From contig NZ_JAGIBH010000006.1 in assembly GCF_017744445.1 (NCBI RefSeq), positions 312,536 through 376,535 on the forward strand: a stretch of DNA of 64,000 nt, read 5' to 3'. Made by a program: the position numbers and the translations under genes. This DNA is from Caulobacter sp. (GTDB lineage Bacteria > Pseudomonadota > Alphaproteobacteria > Caulobacterales > Caulobacteraceae). This document shows, in pieces, positions 47,057-57,740 of this stretch. The notes beneath the pieces were generated by a model. The model was not told where the DNA came from, did no database searches, and worked only from the letters and a program-made list of their open reading frames with translations. Numbering within the stretch: the first letter of the stretch is position 1; every line of letters starts with the position of its first letter.

Positions 47057-49264
47057 CTACTTCTTCTTGAACGGCTTACCGGCCGGCTTGCCGCCGGGCT
47101 TGGCGTCGAAGCTCTTCTTGAAGGGCTTGGGACCCTTGAACGGCTTGCCCGGACCCGCGTCGTCACGCTTGCCGGCATAGGGCTTCGCGTAAGGCTTCGG
47201 GCCGGCGGCGTTGTCGGCGAAGCTCTTCTTGAAAGGCTTCTTGGGCGCGTCGCCATCCGCACGCGGGGCGCGGGGTTTGTACTCACGCGGCGCATCGGCG
47301 CCGGCCTCGTGGCGCGGCTTGAAGGCGCGCTTGGGAGCGCCCTCGGAGTCCTGCGGCGAGTACGGACGCGGCGCGTCGTTGTCGCGCGGGGCGCGGCGCG
47401 GCTTGTAGTCGGCCTTGGGCTCTTCGCCACGCGCATAGGGCTTGGCATTGCTGAATCCGTCGTCGCCGAAGCTCGGACGCGGCGTATGATCGCGCGAGCC
47501 CGGAGCGTTGGCGCGCGGCGAACGCGGACCATCGCGATCTTCACGCGGCGGGCGCGGCTTGTACTCGCGCGGACCGTCGTTGTCGCCACGCGGAGGACGC
47601 GGGGTGAATTCACGACGCGGACCGGCTTCGCGAGCGGCCGGGGCCGTGGTCGGGGTGATCGAGACGTCTTCACGCACCGTCGTCTGGACCGCCGCGCCGA
47701 ACTTCACGGACGCCTCGGCCGAGATCTCGAACTTGGTGTCGTAGTCGAAGATCCGGATCGAGCCGATGTCTTTCTTGGTGATGTGACCCAGGCGGCAGAT
47801 CATCGGGATCAGCCACTTGGGGTCGGCATTGCCGCGACGGCCCACGCTGATGCGGAACCATTCCGAGCCTTCCATGTCCGCGCGCGGCTCGCGCACGGGG
47901 CGCTCGCCCGGCTCACCGGTGCGCAGGCGCGGACCCGGATCGGCGCCGTGGCGCGGATCGTCATAGATGTCTTCCGGCGACGGCAGCTTGGCGCGGCGAG
48001 TGCGGATCAGCGCGGCGGCGATCTCGACCGGCGTGCGCTTGGCCAGCATGGCCTCGGCCAGGGCGATGTCCTCTTCGGTCGAGACTTCGGCGAAGATCGG
48101 ATCCTCGAGCAGGCGCTCCTGGTCCTTCTCGCGGATCGAGTCGGCGCTGGGAGCGCCGCCCCAGTCGGCCTCGACGCCGGCGGCGAACAGCAGCTGCTCG
48201 GCCTTGCGGCGACGGGTATAGGGCACGACCAGGGCGCTGACGCCCTTCTTGCCGGCCCGGCCGGTGCGGCCCGAACGGTGCAGCAGGGTCGCCTTGTTGA
48301 TCGGCAGTTCGGCGTGAATGACCAGGCCCAGGTCGGGCAGGTCTAGGCCGCGGGCGGCGACGTCGGTGGCGACGCAGACGCGGGCGTGGCCGTCGCGCAG
48401 GGCTTGCAGGGCGTCGGCGCGTTCACGCTGGCTCAGTTCGCCCGACAAGCCGACGACGGCGAAGCCGCGCTCGCGCAGCTTGGCGTGCAGGCTGCGGACG
48501 CTCTCGCGGGTGTTGGCGAACACCAGGGCGCCGGGGGCTTCGAAGAAGCGCAGCAGGTTGACGACGGCGTGCTCGACCTCGTTGGGGGCCACGCGCACGG
48601 CGCGATATTCGATATCGCGGTGCGGCTCGTTGCGGCCGATGGTGTCGATGCGCAGGGCGTCGTTCTGATAGCGCTTGGCCAGTTCGACGATGTCACGGGC
48701 CAGGGTGGCCGAGAACAGCAGGGTGCGGCGCTCGGGCTGCGCGGCGTCCAGGATGAATTCCAGGTCCTCGCGGAAGCCCATGTCCAGCATCTCGTCGGCC
48801 TCGTCGAGGACGGCGACTTGCAGCTTGGACAGGTCCAGGTGACCGCGCTCGATGTGGTCGCGCAGACGGCCGGGGGTGCCGACGACGATGTGGGCGCCGT
48901 AGTTCAGGGCGCGCTGTTCACGACGGGCGTCCATGCCGCCCACGCAGTTGACGACCACGGCTTTGGCTTCTGCATAGAGCCAGGTCAGCTCGCGATTGAC
49001 CTGCATGGCCAGTTCGCGGGTCGGGGCGATGACCAGGCACAGCGGCTCGGCGGCGCGCTCGAAGGTCTCGGCCTCGCCCAGCAGGGTCGGGGCGGCGGCC
49101 AGGCCGAAGGCGACGGTCTTGCCCGAGCCTGTTTGAGCCGAGACCAGCAGGTCGCGATCGGCGGCGTCGGCGGCCAGAACGGCGGCCTGGACGGGGGTGG
49201 GCTCGGCGTAACCTTGAGCGGCAAGAGCCCGCTCAAGAGCGGGGTGGGAGGCGGGGAAGGGCAT
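47057..49264 (-). CDS. DEAD-box RNA helicase with DbpA-like RNA-binding domain and long basic low-complexity tail
   Basis: SAQTGSGKTVAFGL, VLDEADEMLDMGF, HRSGRTGRAGKKG; tail rich in KPRPPR/KPFKK. Confidence 0.93.
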   Translation of the reverse strand: MPFPASHPALERALAAQGYAEPTPVQAAVLAADAADRDLLVSAQTGSGKTVAFGLAAAPTLLGEAETFERAAEPLCLVIAPTRELAMQVNRELTWLYAEAKAVVVNCVGGMDARREQRALNYGAHIVVGTPGRLRDHIERGHLDLSKLQVAVLDEADEMLDMGFREDLEFILDAAQPERRTLLFSATLARDIVELAKRYQNDALRIDTIGRNEPHRDIEYRAVRVAPNEVEHAVVNLLRFFEAPGALVFANTRESVRSLHAKLRERGFAVVGLSGELSQRERADALQALRDGHARVCVATDVAARGLDLPDLGLVIHAELPINKATLLHRSGRTGRAGKKGVSALVVPYTRRRKAEQLLFAAGVEADWGGAPSADSIREKDQERLLEDPIFAEVSTEEDIALAEAMLAKRTPVEIAAALIRTRRAKLPSPEDIYDDPRHGADPGPRLRTGEPGERPVREPRADMEGSEWFRISVGRRGNADPKWLIPMICRLGHITKKDIGSIRIFDYDTKFEISAEASVKFGAAVQTTVREDVSITPTTAPAAREAGPRREFTPRPPRGDNDGPREYKPRPPREDRDGPRSPRANAPGSRDHTPRPSFGDDGFSNAKPYARGEEPKADYKPRRAPRDNDAPRPYSPQDSEGAPKRAFKPRHEAGADAPREYKPRAPRADGDAPKKPFKKSFADNAAGPKPYAKPYAGKRDDAGPGKPFKGPKPFKKSFDAKPGGKPAGKPFKKK

Positions 49265-49471
49265 ATGGGTCCAGTTCACATCTGCGGCCGCGCACACAAA
49301 CACGCGCGGCTCGCGCCAATGACCAAATCGGGCCCCTGTTGAAGCTCTAGGCTTCCCTCGGACCGCTTATTGGTCAAATTCCAACGAAAATAGCCCCCTC
49401 CGCGACGGAAGGGGGCTCACGAGAAGTCTTATGCGCTTGTTGCAGTGCAAAAAGCAAGGGCGGAGCGAAAT

Positions 49472-50110
49472 TTAGCTCGCCAGCGCCTGATCGATCGCCT
49501 GGACGATGCGTTCCGGCGTCTCTGCGCCGACCACGGCGACCTTGCCGGCGAAGATGGCGAACGGCACGCCGGTCACGCCGCCCTGGACGGCCATGGCGTG
49601 CTCGCGGGCCACGGCCTCCTTGTCGGCGCCTTCGGAGAGCAGTTGCAGCACCACGGTCCGCTCCATGCCCGCCGCTTCAGCGATGTCGGCCAGCACGACG
49701 GGGTCGCCGATGTCGAGGCCCTGCTCGAAATAGGCCTTGAACAAGGCTTCGACGACCTGGTCCTGGACGCGCGTCGTCAGGGCCCAGCGGATCAGGCGAT
49801 GGGCGGCGTTGGTGTTGGGCGACAGGGCGATGGCCTCGAAGTCGAACTTGATGCCTTCCTCGGAGCCGCCCTCGACCAGGGCCGCGTGCACGGCCTTGAG
49901 TTTCTCGGGATCCTTGAACTTGTTGGCCATGTAGGCCTTGCGGTCGACGCCTTCCTCGGGAAGCGTCGGATCCAGCTGGTAGGGGCGCCAGATCAGCTGA
50001 GCCTCGACATCGGGGCGCAGGGCCACGGCCGACTTCAGGCGGCGCCAGCCCAGATAGCACCAGGGGCAGACCACGTCGGCGACGACGTCGACGATCAGTT
50101 GCTGGGCCAC
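49472..50110 (-). CDS. DsbA-family (FrnE-like) oxidoreductase
   Basis: IVDVVADVVCPWCYLGWRRLKSA; GVTGVPFAIFAGKVAVVGAE. Confidence 0.92.
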   Translation of the reverse strand: MAQQLIVDVVADVVCPWCYLGWRRLKSAVALRPDVEAQLIWRPYQLDPTLPEEGVDRKAYMANKFKDPEKLKAVHAALVEGGSEEGIKFDFEAIALSPNTNAAHRLIRWALTTRVQDQVVEALFKAYFEQGLDIGDPVVLADIAEAAGMERTVVLQLLSEGADKEAVAREHAMAVQGGVTGVPFAIFAGKVAVVGAETPERIVQAIDQALAS

Positions 50111-50188
50111 GGCGCACTCCTACGAACGATGTCCGCTACAGGACGTGTTCCATATAGGGGCTGCCGCTACGGCGCCCAAGCGTGAAGC

Positions 50189-51514
50189 TTAGCCGGCGTC
50201 GCGCTTGAGGGCGCTGGCGGCGGCGCGTTCCAGGGCCTTGACCGCGCCTTCGCCGCGCTGGACCTCGGCCACGCCGATGTCGAACTCGCAGACGAACGGC
50301 GGACGGTCCTCACCGGCGTCGAAGGCCGTGCAGCCGATCACGGCGGCGATCCGCTCGGCGGCGGCGCGGGCGGCGTTCTGGTTGGTCGCCGGCAGGGCCA
50401 GGGCGAAGACCTCGGTGGCCAGGCGGGCCGGGGTGTCCTCGACGCGGACCAGGCGGCCGACCATCGAGCCGATCTGCGGAATGGCGCGGTCCAGCCAGCC
50501 GTTCTGGCGAGCCCAGACGGTTTCGGGCTTGTCGGCGATGCGCAGGACGCAGATCGACAGCGGCCGGGCGCGCTCGGCGGCGGCCTTGGCCAGGCGCGCC
50601 AGGTGGGCGGCGAATAGGTCGCGGGTGAAGAGGCCGGTGGCGGCGTCCATCAAGCCCGAGCTGCGGGCCTTTTCCAGAGCGCCGCGGATGGACTCGCCGC
50701 GGCGGAAGCTGCGGGCAAGCTCCATGACTCGCATGGCGGTTTCGGTTTCGGGCGTCTCGGGCGAGGCCACGTCGGACACGCCGCGATGGAACGCCTCGGA
50801 CATGGTCACATAGCTCTCGGCCTTCAGGTACAGCAGGGCCGGGATGTGGAAGAGGCGGGTGTTGCGGCGCATGCCGGCCGCGATCGACAGGGCTTCCTGC
50901 TGGCTGTCGCCGGCCCACAGGACCACCGAGTCGAAGGCCCGCTCGTGCAGATAGTCGAAGGCCGTGTAGGCGGTGAAGGCGCCGACCACCTCGGCGCCGC
51001 TGCCTTGCAGGGCGTTGGCCAGGGCCAGGAACTGCGGAGCCGGTTCGCCCACGGCCAGGATGCGGAACGGCGTCTCGGCGTTTTCCGGCAGGTCCAGGCG
51101 ACGGCCGCGCTCGCCGAAGGTCTCGAGACGCAGCTCGAACTCTTCCTCGGCGATGGCGGTGCGCACCAGGCTTTCCAGGCGCAGGGCGGCCTGGGACGGA
51201 TGCAGCGGCGGCGACAGGGTCAGGTCGAAGGCCTGGTTGCGATAGTCGCCGTCCGGATCGCCGATGGCGATGACGGGCAGGCGGCGCGGGGCGACGGCGG
51301 CCTTGAGGCGGCGGGCCAAGGTCTGGGTCTCGGGACCGGCGCTGGCCAGGTCGACGATGACGGCTTCGATCGGCAGATCGCCAAGCGCGGCGAGGGCGGC
51401 GTAGGGACCGCGCGCGGTGATCGTGCGCCAGCCCAGCCGGTCCAGCCCTTCGGCCAGCGGTCCGGCGCGAACGTCGTCGCGCGCCACGATCAGGATCCGG
51501 GCGTCAACCGCCAA
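50189..51514 (-). CDS. popA: PopA-like Rec-Rec-GGDEF protein with degenerate GGDEF motif
   Basis: Two receiver-like domains then LMDAATGLFTRDLFAAHLARLAKAA...RLVRVEDTPARLATEVFALALPA: EVFAL at the GGDEF position and RVED at the I-site; TTG start with GGAGG SD; 441 aa. Confidence 0.8.
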   Translation of the reverse strand: MAVDARILIVARDDVRAGPLAEGLDRLGWRTITARGPYAALAALGDLPIEAVIVDLASAGPETQTLARRLKAAVAPRRLPVIAIGDPDGDYRNQAFDLTLSPPLHPSQAALRLESLVRTAIAEEEFELRLETFGERGRRLDLPENAETPFRILAVGEPAPQFLALANALQGSGAEVVGAFTAYTAFDYLHERAFDSVVLWAGDSQQEALSIAAGMRRNTRLFHIPALLYLKAESYVTMSEAFHRGVSDVASPETPETETAMRVMELARSFRRGESIRGALEKARSSGLMDAATGLFTRDLFAAHLARLAKAAAERARPLSICVLRIADKPETVWARQNGWLDRAIPQIGSMVGRLVRVEDTPARLATEVFALALPATNQNAARAAAERIAAVIGCTAFDAGEDRPPFVCEFDIGVAEVQRGEGAVKALERAAASALKRDAG

Positions 51515-51719
51515 AACAACCTCCGCCCGAAACCCCGTGTGGCCAGTCCCACAACCGACCCTGAGATTCGACGCTGCAACATAGCAGAGGCGTTGCGACG
51601 TCAAAGGTACGGAACGCCGCAGGCAGGGGATGAATCCGTAAGGGCTTGCCTGACCGAACGTCAGGGTCGTTCTAGTGGCCGAAACCGGTGTCGAAAGAGC
51701 GCCGAAAGGGAGACGCGTC

Positions 51720-52847
<1,128 letters not shown>

Positions 52848-53020
52848 CACCTGACGACTTCGTTCAGATTGGGTTCAGGCGGCGGGTCCTAGGTTGCGGG
52901 TGTCGACCGGTCGCTGCGCCATCCGTCCCTCGATGTGGCGATCGGTTCACAGGTACATCCTGCGGAGGCGCGTCGCTTTTCCCAAGCGGCGCGTCTTTGA
53001 CTCTGGGTCCCCGCATCGCC

Positions 53021-53986
53021 ATGGTCCGCCGGATGCAAGACCCGCAGCATCATATCCGCTGGCGCGACCTCGACCTCGATCCGATCCACTGGGCCCGCGA
53101 AATCCTGCGCGTGCTGGGGCTGGCCCTGTCGCGCCTGTGGGGCCGCGACGTCATGCTGTACGTGGGCGGCGTCTCGTTCTTCGCCCTGCTGGCCGTGTTC
53201 CCGGGCCTGGCGATTCTGATCGGCCTCTACAGCTTCTTCCTGACGCCCGAGACCGCCGCGCGCCAGGCGACCAAGCTGGCCGAACTGATTCCCTCCGGCG
53301 CCCGCTCGATGTTCCAGGACGAGTTCTCGCGCCTGGCCCACGCGCCGGGCCAGACCATCTCGCTGCAGAGCGCCGTGGTGCTGATCGTCGGCGCCTATGC
53401 CGCCCATCGTGGCTTCAAGGCGCTGCTGGCGGGGCTGTCGTTCATCCACGACGAGGAAGACCAGCGCGGCTTCGTCGGGTTCAACCTGATGGCGCTGTTC
53501 GTGCTGATCGCCGCGTTCGGCCTGCTGTTCTTCATGTCGGGCATCTTCCTGACCTTGCGCCTGCTGGGCACGGCCCTGGACCTGCGGCCGCTGGCCGGCG
53601 TGTCCTGGATCCAGTCGGAATGGACCTGGGCCAGCTTCGGCATCGTGGTCGGCATGAGCCTGGTCTACCGCTACGCCATGTCGCGCGAGCCGGTCGGCTG
53701 GCGGGCCTCGATCTCCGGCGGCGTCGCGGCGGCGGCCCTGTGCGTGTTCATGTCGTGGGCCAGCGCCTTCTATGTCGAGAAGATCGTCCACCTGGGCGCG
53801 ACCTATGGCTCGATCTCGGCCGTGATCATCTTCCTGATCTGGCTGTCCTGGAGCGTGAACGCGATCTTCTTCGGCGGCGCCCTGGCCACCGAGGTCGAGA
53901 TCGCGCTGGACGAGCGGCCGCGCGCCCTGCTGGAAGGCCCGCGGGCGATCCCGCTTAAAGCGTCTTCCGAATACGAAAACGGATGA
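53021..53986 (+). CDS. YihY/BrkB family inner membrane protein
   Basis: SRLWGRDVMLYVGGVSFFALLAVFPGLAILIGLYSFF; six TM segments. Confidence 0.88.
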   Translation: MVRRMQDPQHHIRWRDLDLDPIHWAREILRVLGLALSRLWGRDVMLYVGGVSFFALLAVFPGLAILIGLYSFFLTPETAARQATKLAELIPSGARSMFQDEFSRLAHAPGQTISLQSAVVLIVGAYAAHRGFKALLAGLSFIHDEEDQRGFVGFNLMALFVLIAAFGLLFFMSGIFLTLRLLGTALDLRPLAGVSWIQSEWTWASFGIVVGMSLVYRYAMSREPVGWRASISGGVAAAALCVFMSWASAFYVEKIVHLGATYGSISAVIIFLIWLSWSVNAIFFGGALATEVEIALDERPRALLEGPRAIPLKASSEYENG

Positions 53987-54188
53987 CGCCGGCGTCCTGG
54001 TCGGTGACCTCCAGGACCTGCGCGCCGATCTGACCGGCGAAGTGCGGCACGTCGATCCGGGCCATCGGATCCGTGGCCAGCAGAACGAGCTCGGCGCCCG
54101 GCGCGGCGGCCTCATGGGCCTTGCGCAGCTTCAGGGTCGGGACCGGGCAGTGATGGCCGCGGGCGTCGACGAGGATCGGCTCAGACAT
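53955..54188 (-). CDS. TusA-family sulfurtransferase
   Basis: MSEPILVDARGHHCPVPTLKLRKAHEAAAPG (CPxP); convergent 32-nt overlap with yihY-like gene. Confidence 0.9.
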   Translation of the reverse strand: MSEPILVDARGHHCPVPTLKLRKAHEAAAPGAELVLLATDPMARIDVPHFAGQIGAQVLEVTDQDAGVIRFRIRKTL

Positions 54189-54918
54189 CGAACACCGTCT
54201 CCGCCTCGGCGGCCGGCAGGATGCGATGCTGACCCGGCTCCAGGTCGGCAGGCAGGGTGAGCCCACCGATCCGCTCGCGGTGCAGCGTGACCACGTGATT
54301 GCCGACGGCCGCGAACATGCGGCGCACCTGATGGTAACGGCCCTCGGTGATCGTCAGCCGGGCGGTCTTGTCGTTAACGACGTCCAGCTCGGCCGGCAGC
54401 AGCGGCTTTTCCTCGCCGTCCAGCATCAGCGTCCCGGCGGCGAAGATTTCGCCCTCGGAGCCGTTGAGCGGCCGGTCCAGCGTCGCCAGATACGTCTTCG
54501 GCACATGGCGCTTGGGCGAGATCACCCGGTGCAGGAAGTCGCCGTCGTCGGTGATCAGGATCAGGCCGCTGGTCTCCTTGTCCAGGCGTCCGACCGTGGA
54601 CAGGCCCGGATCCCGGATCTGCCAGCGGCGCGGCAGCAGATCGTAGATCTTCTGGCCGTCTTCCTTGTGCGAGCAGGTCACGCCCAGTGGCTTGTGCATC
54701 AGCAGCACCAGCGGCGCGGGCGGATCGATGGCGACACCCCGGATCGTCATGCGCTCGGGCAGGGTCGCGTCGACGGCGATGCGAGCTCCGGCGTCCTTAA
54801 GGACCTTGCCGTCCAGCACCACCTTGCCGGCGGCGACCAGGGCCTGGACGTCCTTGCGGCTGCCATAGCCCAGATTGGCCAGCAGCCGGTCCAGGCGGGC
54901 CATCAGCGCCTTGGCCAT
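54181..54918 (-). CDS. RsuA/RluB-family pseudouridine synthase
   Basis: S4 domain RLDRLLANLGYGSRKDVQALV; STVGRLDKETSGLILITDDG. Confidence 0.92.
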   Translation of the reverse strand: MAKALMARLDRLLANLGYGSRKDVQALVAAGKVVLDGKVLKDAGARIAVDATLPERMTIRGVAIDPPAPLVLLMHKPLGVTCSHKEDGQKIYDLLPRRWQIRDPGLSTVGRLDKETSGLILITDDGDFLHRVISPKRHVPKTYLATLDRPLNGSEGEIFAAGTLMLDGEEKPLLPAELDVVNDKTARLTITEGRYHQVRRMFAAVGNHVVTLHRERIGGLTLPADLEPGQHRILPAAEAETVFDV

Positions 54919-55832
54919 TACTTGCGGGCCTCGAACACCTTGTACCCACCGCCTTCGGCGACCAGGCGGACCTTGGCGAAGCTCTCGCCCAGGATCGCCT
55001 CGTACGGCAGATGGCGGTTGGCGACGATCCACAAGGTCCCGCCTTTGCGCAAGCTGGCGGCGGCCGAGCTGATGAAGGCCTGGCCCAGCGTCTTGTCCTC
55101 GCCGCCGCCCTCGTGGAACGGCGGGTTGCTGACGATGAAGTCCAGATCCTTCAGGCCGCCCAGATCATGGCGGACATCGCCCCAAACGAACTCGGCGCGC
55201 GGATCGGTGACGTTGCGCCTGGAAACCTCGACGGCCCGACGGTCCAGCTCGACCAGGGTCAGCTTGGTCACCTTGGGCGAGGCCAGGACGTTCAGCGCCA
55301 GGATGCCGATGCCCGCGCCGAAGTCGGCGCCGACGCCGGCGAACGGCGGCAGGACCTGCAGCAGGGCGTTGGTGCCAGCGTCGAGGCGGTCCCAGCTGAA
55401 CACGCCGGGCTGGGTCCAGAGGCCATCGTCGCTAATCCGGCGCGGCGCGCCCGAGGCCAGGGCTTCCTTCAGGCCGGTGATCTGCGCCGGACGGACGACC
55501 AGGCAGATGCGGTTGTGACGCCGAGCGCTCTCGCCGACCTCGCAACCCAGGGCCTGGAGTTCCTTCTTCAGGCGCAGACCGCCCCGATCCTTGGGGGCGA
55601 AGGCGGTGAGCCGGCCGCCGGGCGCCAGAATTCTCAATGCTTGGGCGAGGACAAATCGTCGCTCCACCGCTCCGGCAGGCGCGCGAACGGTCACGGCGTT
55701 AAAGGATTCGTCCGCCACCGAGGCCAGATCCGTCGACCCGACGATGAACGGCGACAGCTGAACGGCGTCCGGCGCGGACGGCGCCAGGTCGTGATCGGCC
55801 TGGCCATAGAGCGCGGTGGAAGTCGCCGACAT
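54918..55832 (-). CDS. RsmC-like class I SAM methyltransferase
   Basis: FGAGIGILALNVL; LDFIVSNPPFHEGG (NPPF motif). Confidence 0.88.
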   Translation of the reverse strand: MSATSTALYGQADHDLAPSAPDAVQLSPFIVGSTDLASVADESFNAVTVRAPAGAVERRFVLAQALRILAPGGRLTAFAPKDRGGLRLKKELQALGCEVGESARRHNRICLVVRPAQITGLKEALASGAPRRISDDGLWTQPGVFSWDRLDAGTNALLQVLPPFAGVGADFGAGIGILALNVLASPKVTKLTLVELDRRAVEVSRRNVTDPRAEFVWGDVRHDLGGLKDLDFIVSNPPFHEGGGEDKTLGQAFISSAAASLRKGGTLWIVANRHLPYEAILGESFAKVRLVAEGGGYKVFEARK

Positions 55833-55869
55833 GCTTGTCCTGAAAGGGTTTTTCGGGATTTCGAAAGTG

Positions 55870-55960
55870 TGGCGGACAGGGTGGGATTCGAACCCACGGT
55901 AGGCTTCCACCTACGGCGGTTTTCAAGACCGCTGCCTTAAACCACTCGGCCACCTGTCCG
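55870..55960 (-). tRNA. tRNA-Ser(TGA)
   Basis: Reverse strand CGGACAG...GGTCTTGAAAACC...GGTTCGAATCC...CTGTCCGCCA; long variable arm, encoded CCA. Confidence 0.96.
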
Positions 55961-56067
55961 GAGCAGGCGGCTATATCAGCGCTCCAGCTCCTTAACCAGA
56001 CTTCAAAACAAACGAGTGACGATGTGGACTCGGAAGGGGTGTGGGCCCGTCTGGACACTTGAGCGGA

Positions 56068-57078
56068 ATGAACCAGCGTATCGATCAGGCTTGGCGGACC
56101 TTGCGCACGATCGGCCTCATGGCCGTCGCGGCCCTGAGCCTGGCCGCCTGCGCCACGCCAAAGTACCAGACCGGCAAGGCCGGCTATACGGCCACGGCTC
56201 GCAACGACACCACGCGAGGTTCCGCGCCGCGCGCCGGCTCGACGGTCGGCAAGGACGGCAAGCCGCTGCGCGGCACCGAGAAGCCCTATCAGATCAACGG
56301 CATCTGGTACTATCCGAAGGCCGATCCGGACTACAACGTGGTGGGCGTCGGCTCGTGGTACGGCGACCAGTTCCATAACCGCCGCACGGCCAACGGCGAG
56401 CTGTTCGACATGAACATCCCGTCGGCGGCGCATAAGACCCTGCCGCTGCCCAGCCTGGTCGAGGTCACTAACCTCGACACCGGCCAGAAGATGATCGTGC
56501 GGGTCAACGACCGCGGGCCGTTCGTCGGCGATCGCGTCATCGATCTGTCCAAGGCCGCCGCCCAACAGCTGGGCTACTATCGCCAGGGCGTGGCCCGGGT
56601 CCGCGTGAAATATGTCGGCCCGGCGTCCAAGAGCGTCTTCGACGCGCAACGTCAGTACGCTCGTGCTTCGACCCCGCCGCCGGCGCCGGTGCGAAACGCG
56701 CCGCGCAGCTTCGACGACATCAAGGAACCGCCGCAGCGTGTGCAGGTGCTGCCGTCGCGTCCCGAGCCCGATTGGGCGCAGACCGGCGCGCCGATCATGC
56801 AGTCGGCTCCGCAGATCAATCCGCCCGATCCTATCTACGCCTCGGCCAGGTCGGCCTTCCGCGTCCAGGCCGGTTCGTTCTCCAGCCGCGAGAATGCCGA
56901 GAAGGCCGTGCGCCAGCTGGCCAGCGCCGGCCGCGCGTCGATCGACACCATCGAGCGGGCCAACGGCACGCTTTATCGCGTCACCGTGACCGCCGGCCAG
57001 GACGAGAGCTCGGCCTGGAGCCTGCGCGATCGCGTGGAGTCGCTGGGCTATCAGGGCGCGACGGTTCTTCGGCCCTAG
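56068..57078 (+). CDS. rlpA: RlpA-family septal ring lytic transglycosylase with SPOR domain
   Basis: Lipobox LSLAACAT; GVGSWYGDQFHNRRTANGELFDM; SPOR-like RVQAGSFSSRENAEKAVRQL. Confidence 0.92.
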   Translation: MNQRIDQAWRTLRTIGLMAVAALSLAACATPKYQTGKAGYTATARNDTTRGSAPRAGSTVGKDGKPLRGTEKPYQINGIWYYPKADPDYNVVGVGSWYGDQFHNRRTANGELFDMNIPSAAHKTLPLPSLVEVTNLDTGQKMIVRVNDRGPFVGDRVIDLSKAAAQQLGYYRQGVARVRVKYVGPASKSVFDAQRQYARASTPPPAPVRNAPRSFDDIKEPPQRVQVLPSRPEPDWAQTGAPIMQSAPQINPPDPIYASARSAFRVQAGSFSSRENAEKAVRQLASAGRASIDTIERANGTLYRVTVTAGQDESSAWSLRDRVESLGYQGATVLRP

Positions 57079-57110
57079 ACACAGCTTGGAAACCGGTCGA
57101 ATGGAGACCG

Positions 57111-57737
57111 GTGACCCAGGGTTCTTTCATCAGTTTCGAAGGCGGCGAGGGGGCTGGAAAGTCCACCCAGATCCGCCGTCTGGCCGAGCGGCTGCAAGCG
57201 GCCGGCCATGACGTCGTCGTCACGCGCGAACCGGGCGGCAGCCCCGGCGCCGAATCCATCCGCGACCTCTTGGTCAACGGCTCGGCCGATCGCTGGTCGC
57301 CCGTGACCGAGACCCTCCTGATGTACGCCTCGCGCCGCGACCACGTGGAGCGAGTGATCCGTCCGGCTCTCGCTGAGGGCAAGGTCGTGCTGTGCGACCG
57401 CTTCGCCGATTCCACCCGGGCCTATCAGGGCGCGGGCGGCGATGCGCCGGCCAGCCTGATCGCCTCGCTGGAAGAGCACGTGCTGAACGGCACGGTTCCG
57501 GTGCTGACCCTGATCTTGGACCTGCCAGCCGAGATTGGCCTGCAACGCGCCGAAGCTCGCGGCGGCGCGGCGCGGTTCGAGTCCAAAGGCCTCGACTTCC
57601 ACCAGCGCCTGCGCGCCGGCTATCTGGAGATCGCTCGCCAGGAGCCCGAGCGCTGCGTGGTGATCAATGCCGACGCCGAGATCGACGCCGTAACCGCCGC
57701 CATCGCCGAGGCGGTCGCCCAGCGACTGGATCTCTAG
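57111..57737 (+). CDS. tmk: Thymidylate kinase
   Basis: GSFISFEGGEGAGKSTQIRRLAERL; TREPGGSPGAESIRDLL; GTG start. Confidence 0.96.
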   Translation: MTQGSFISFEGGEGAGKSTQIRRLAERLQAAGHDVVVTREPGGSPGAESIRDLLVNGSADRWSPVTETLLMYASRRDHVERVIRPALAEGKVVLCDRFADSTRAYQGAGGDAPASLIASLEEHVLNGTVPVLTLILDLPAEIGLQRAEARGGAARFESKGLDFHQRLRAGYLEIARQEPERCVVINADAEIDAVTAAIAEAVAQRLDL

Positions 57738-57740
57738 GCG

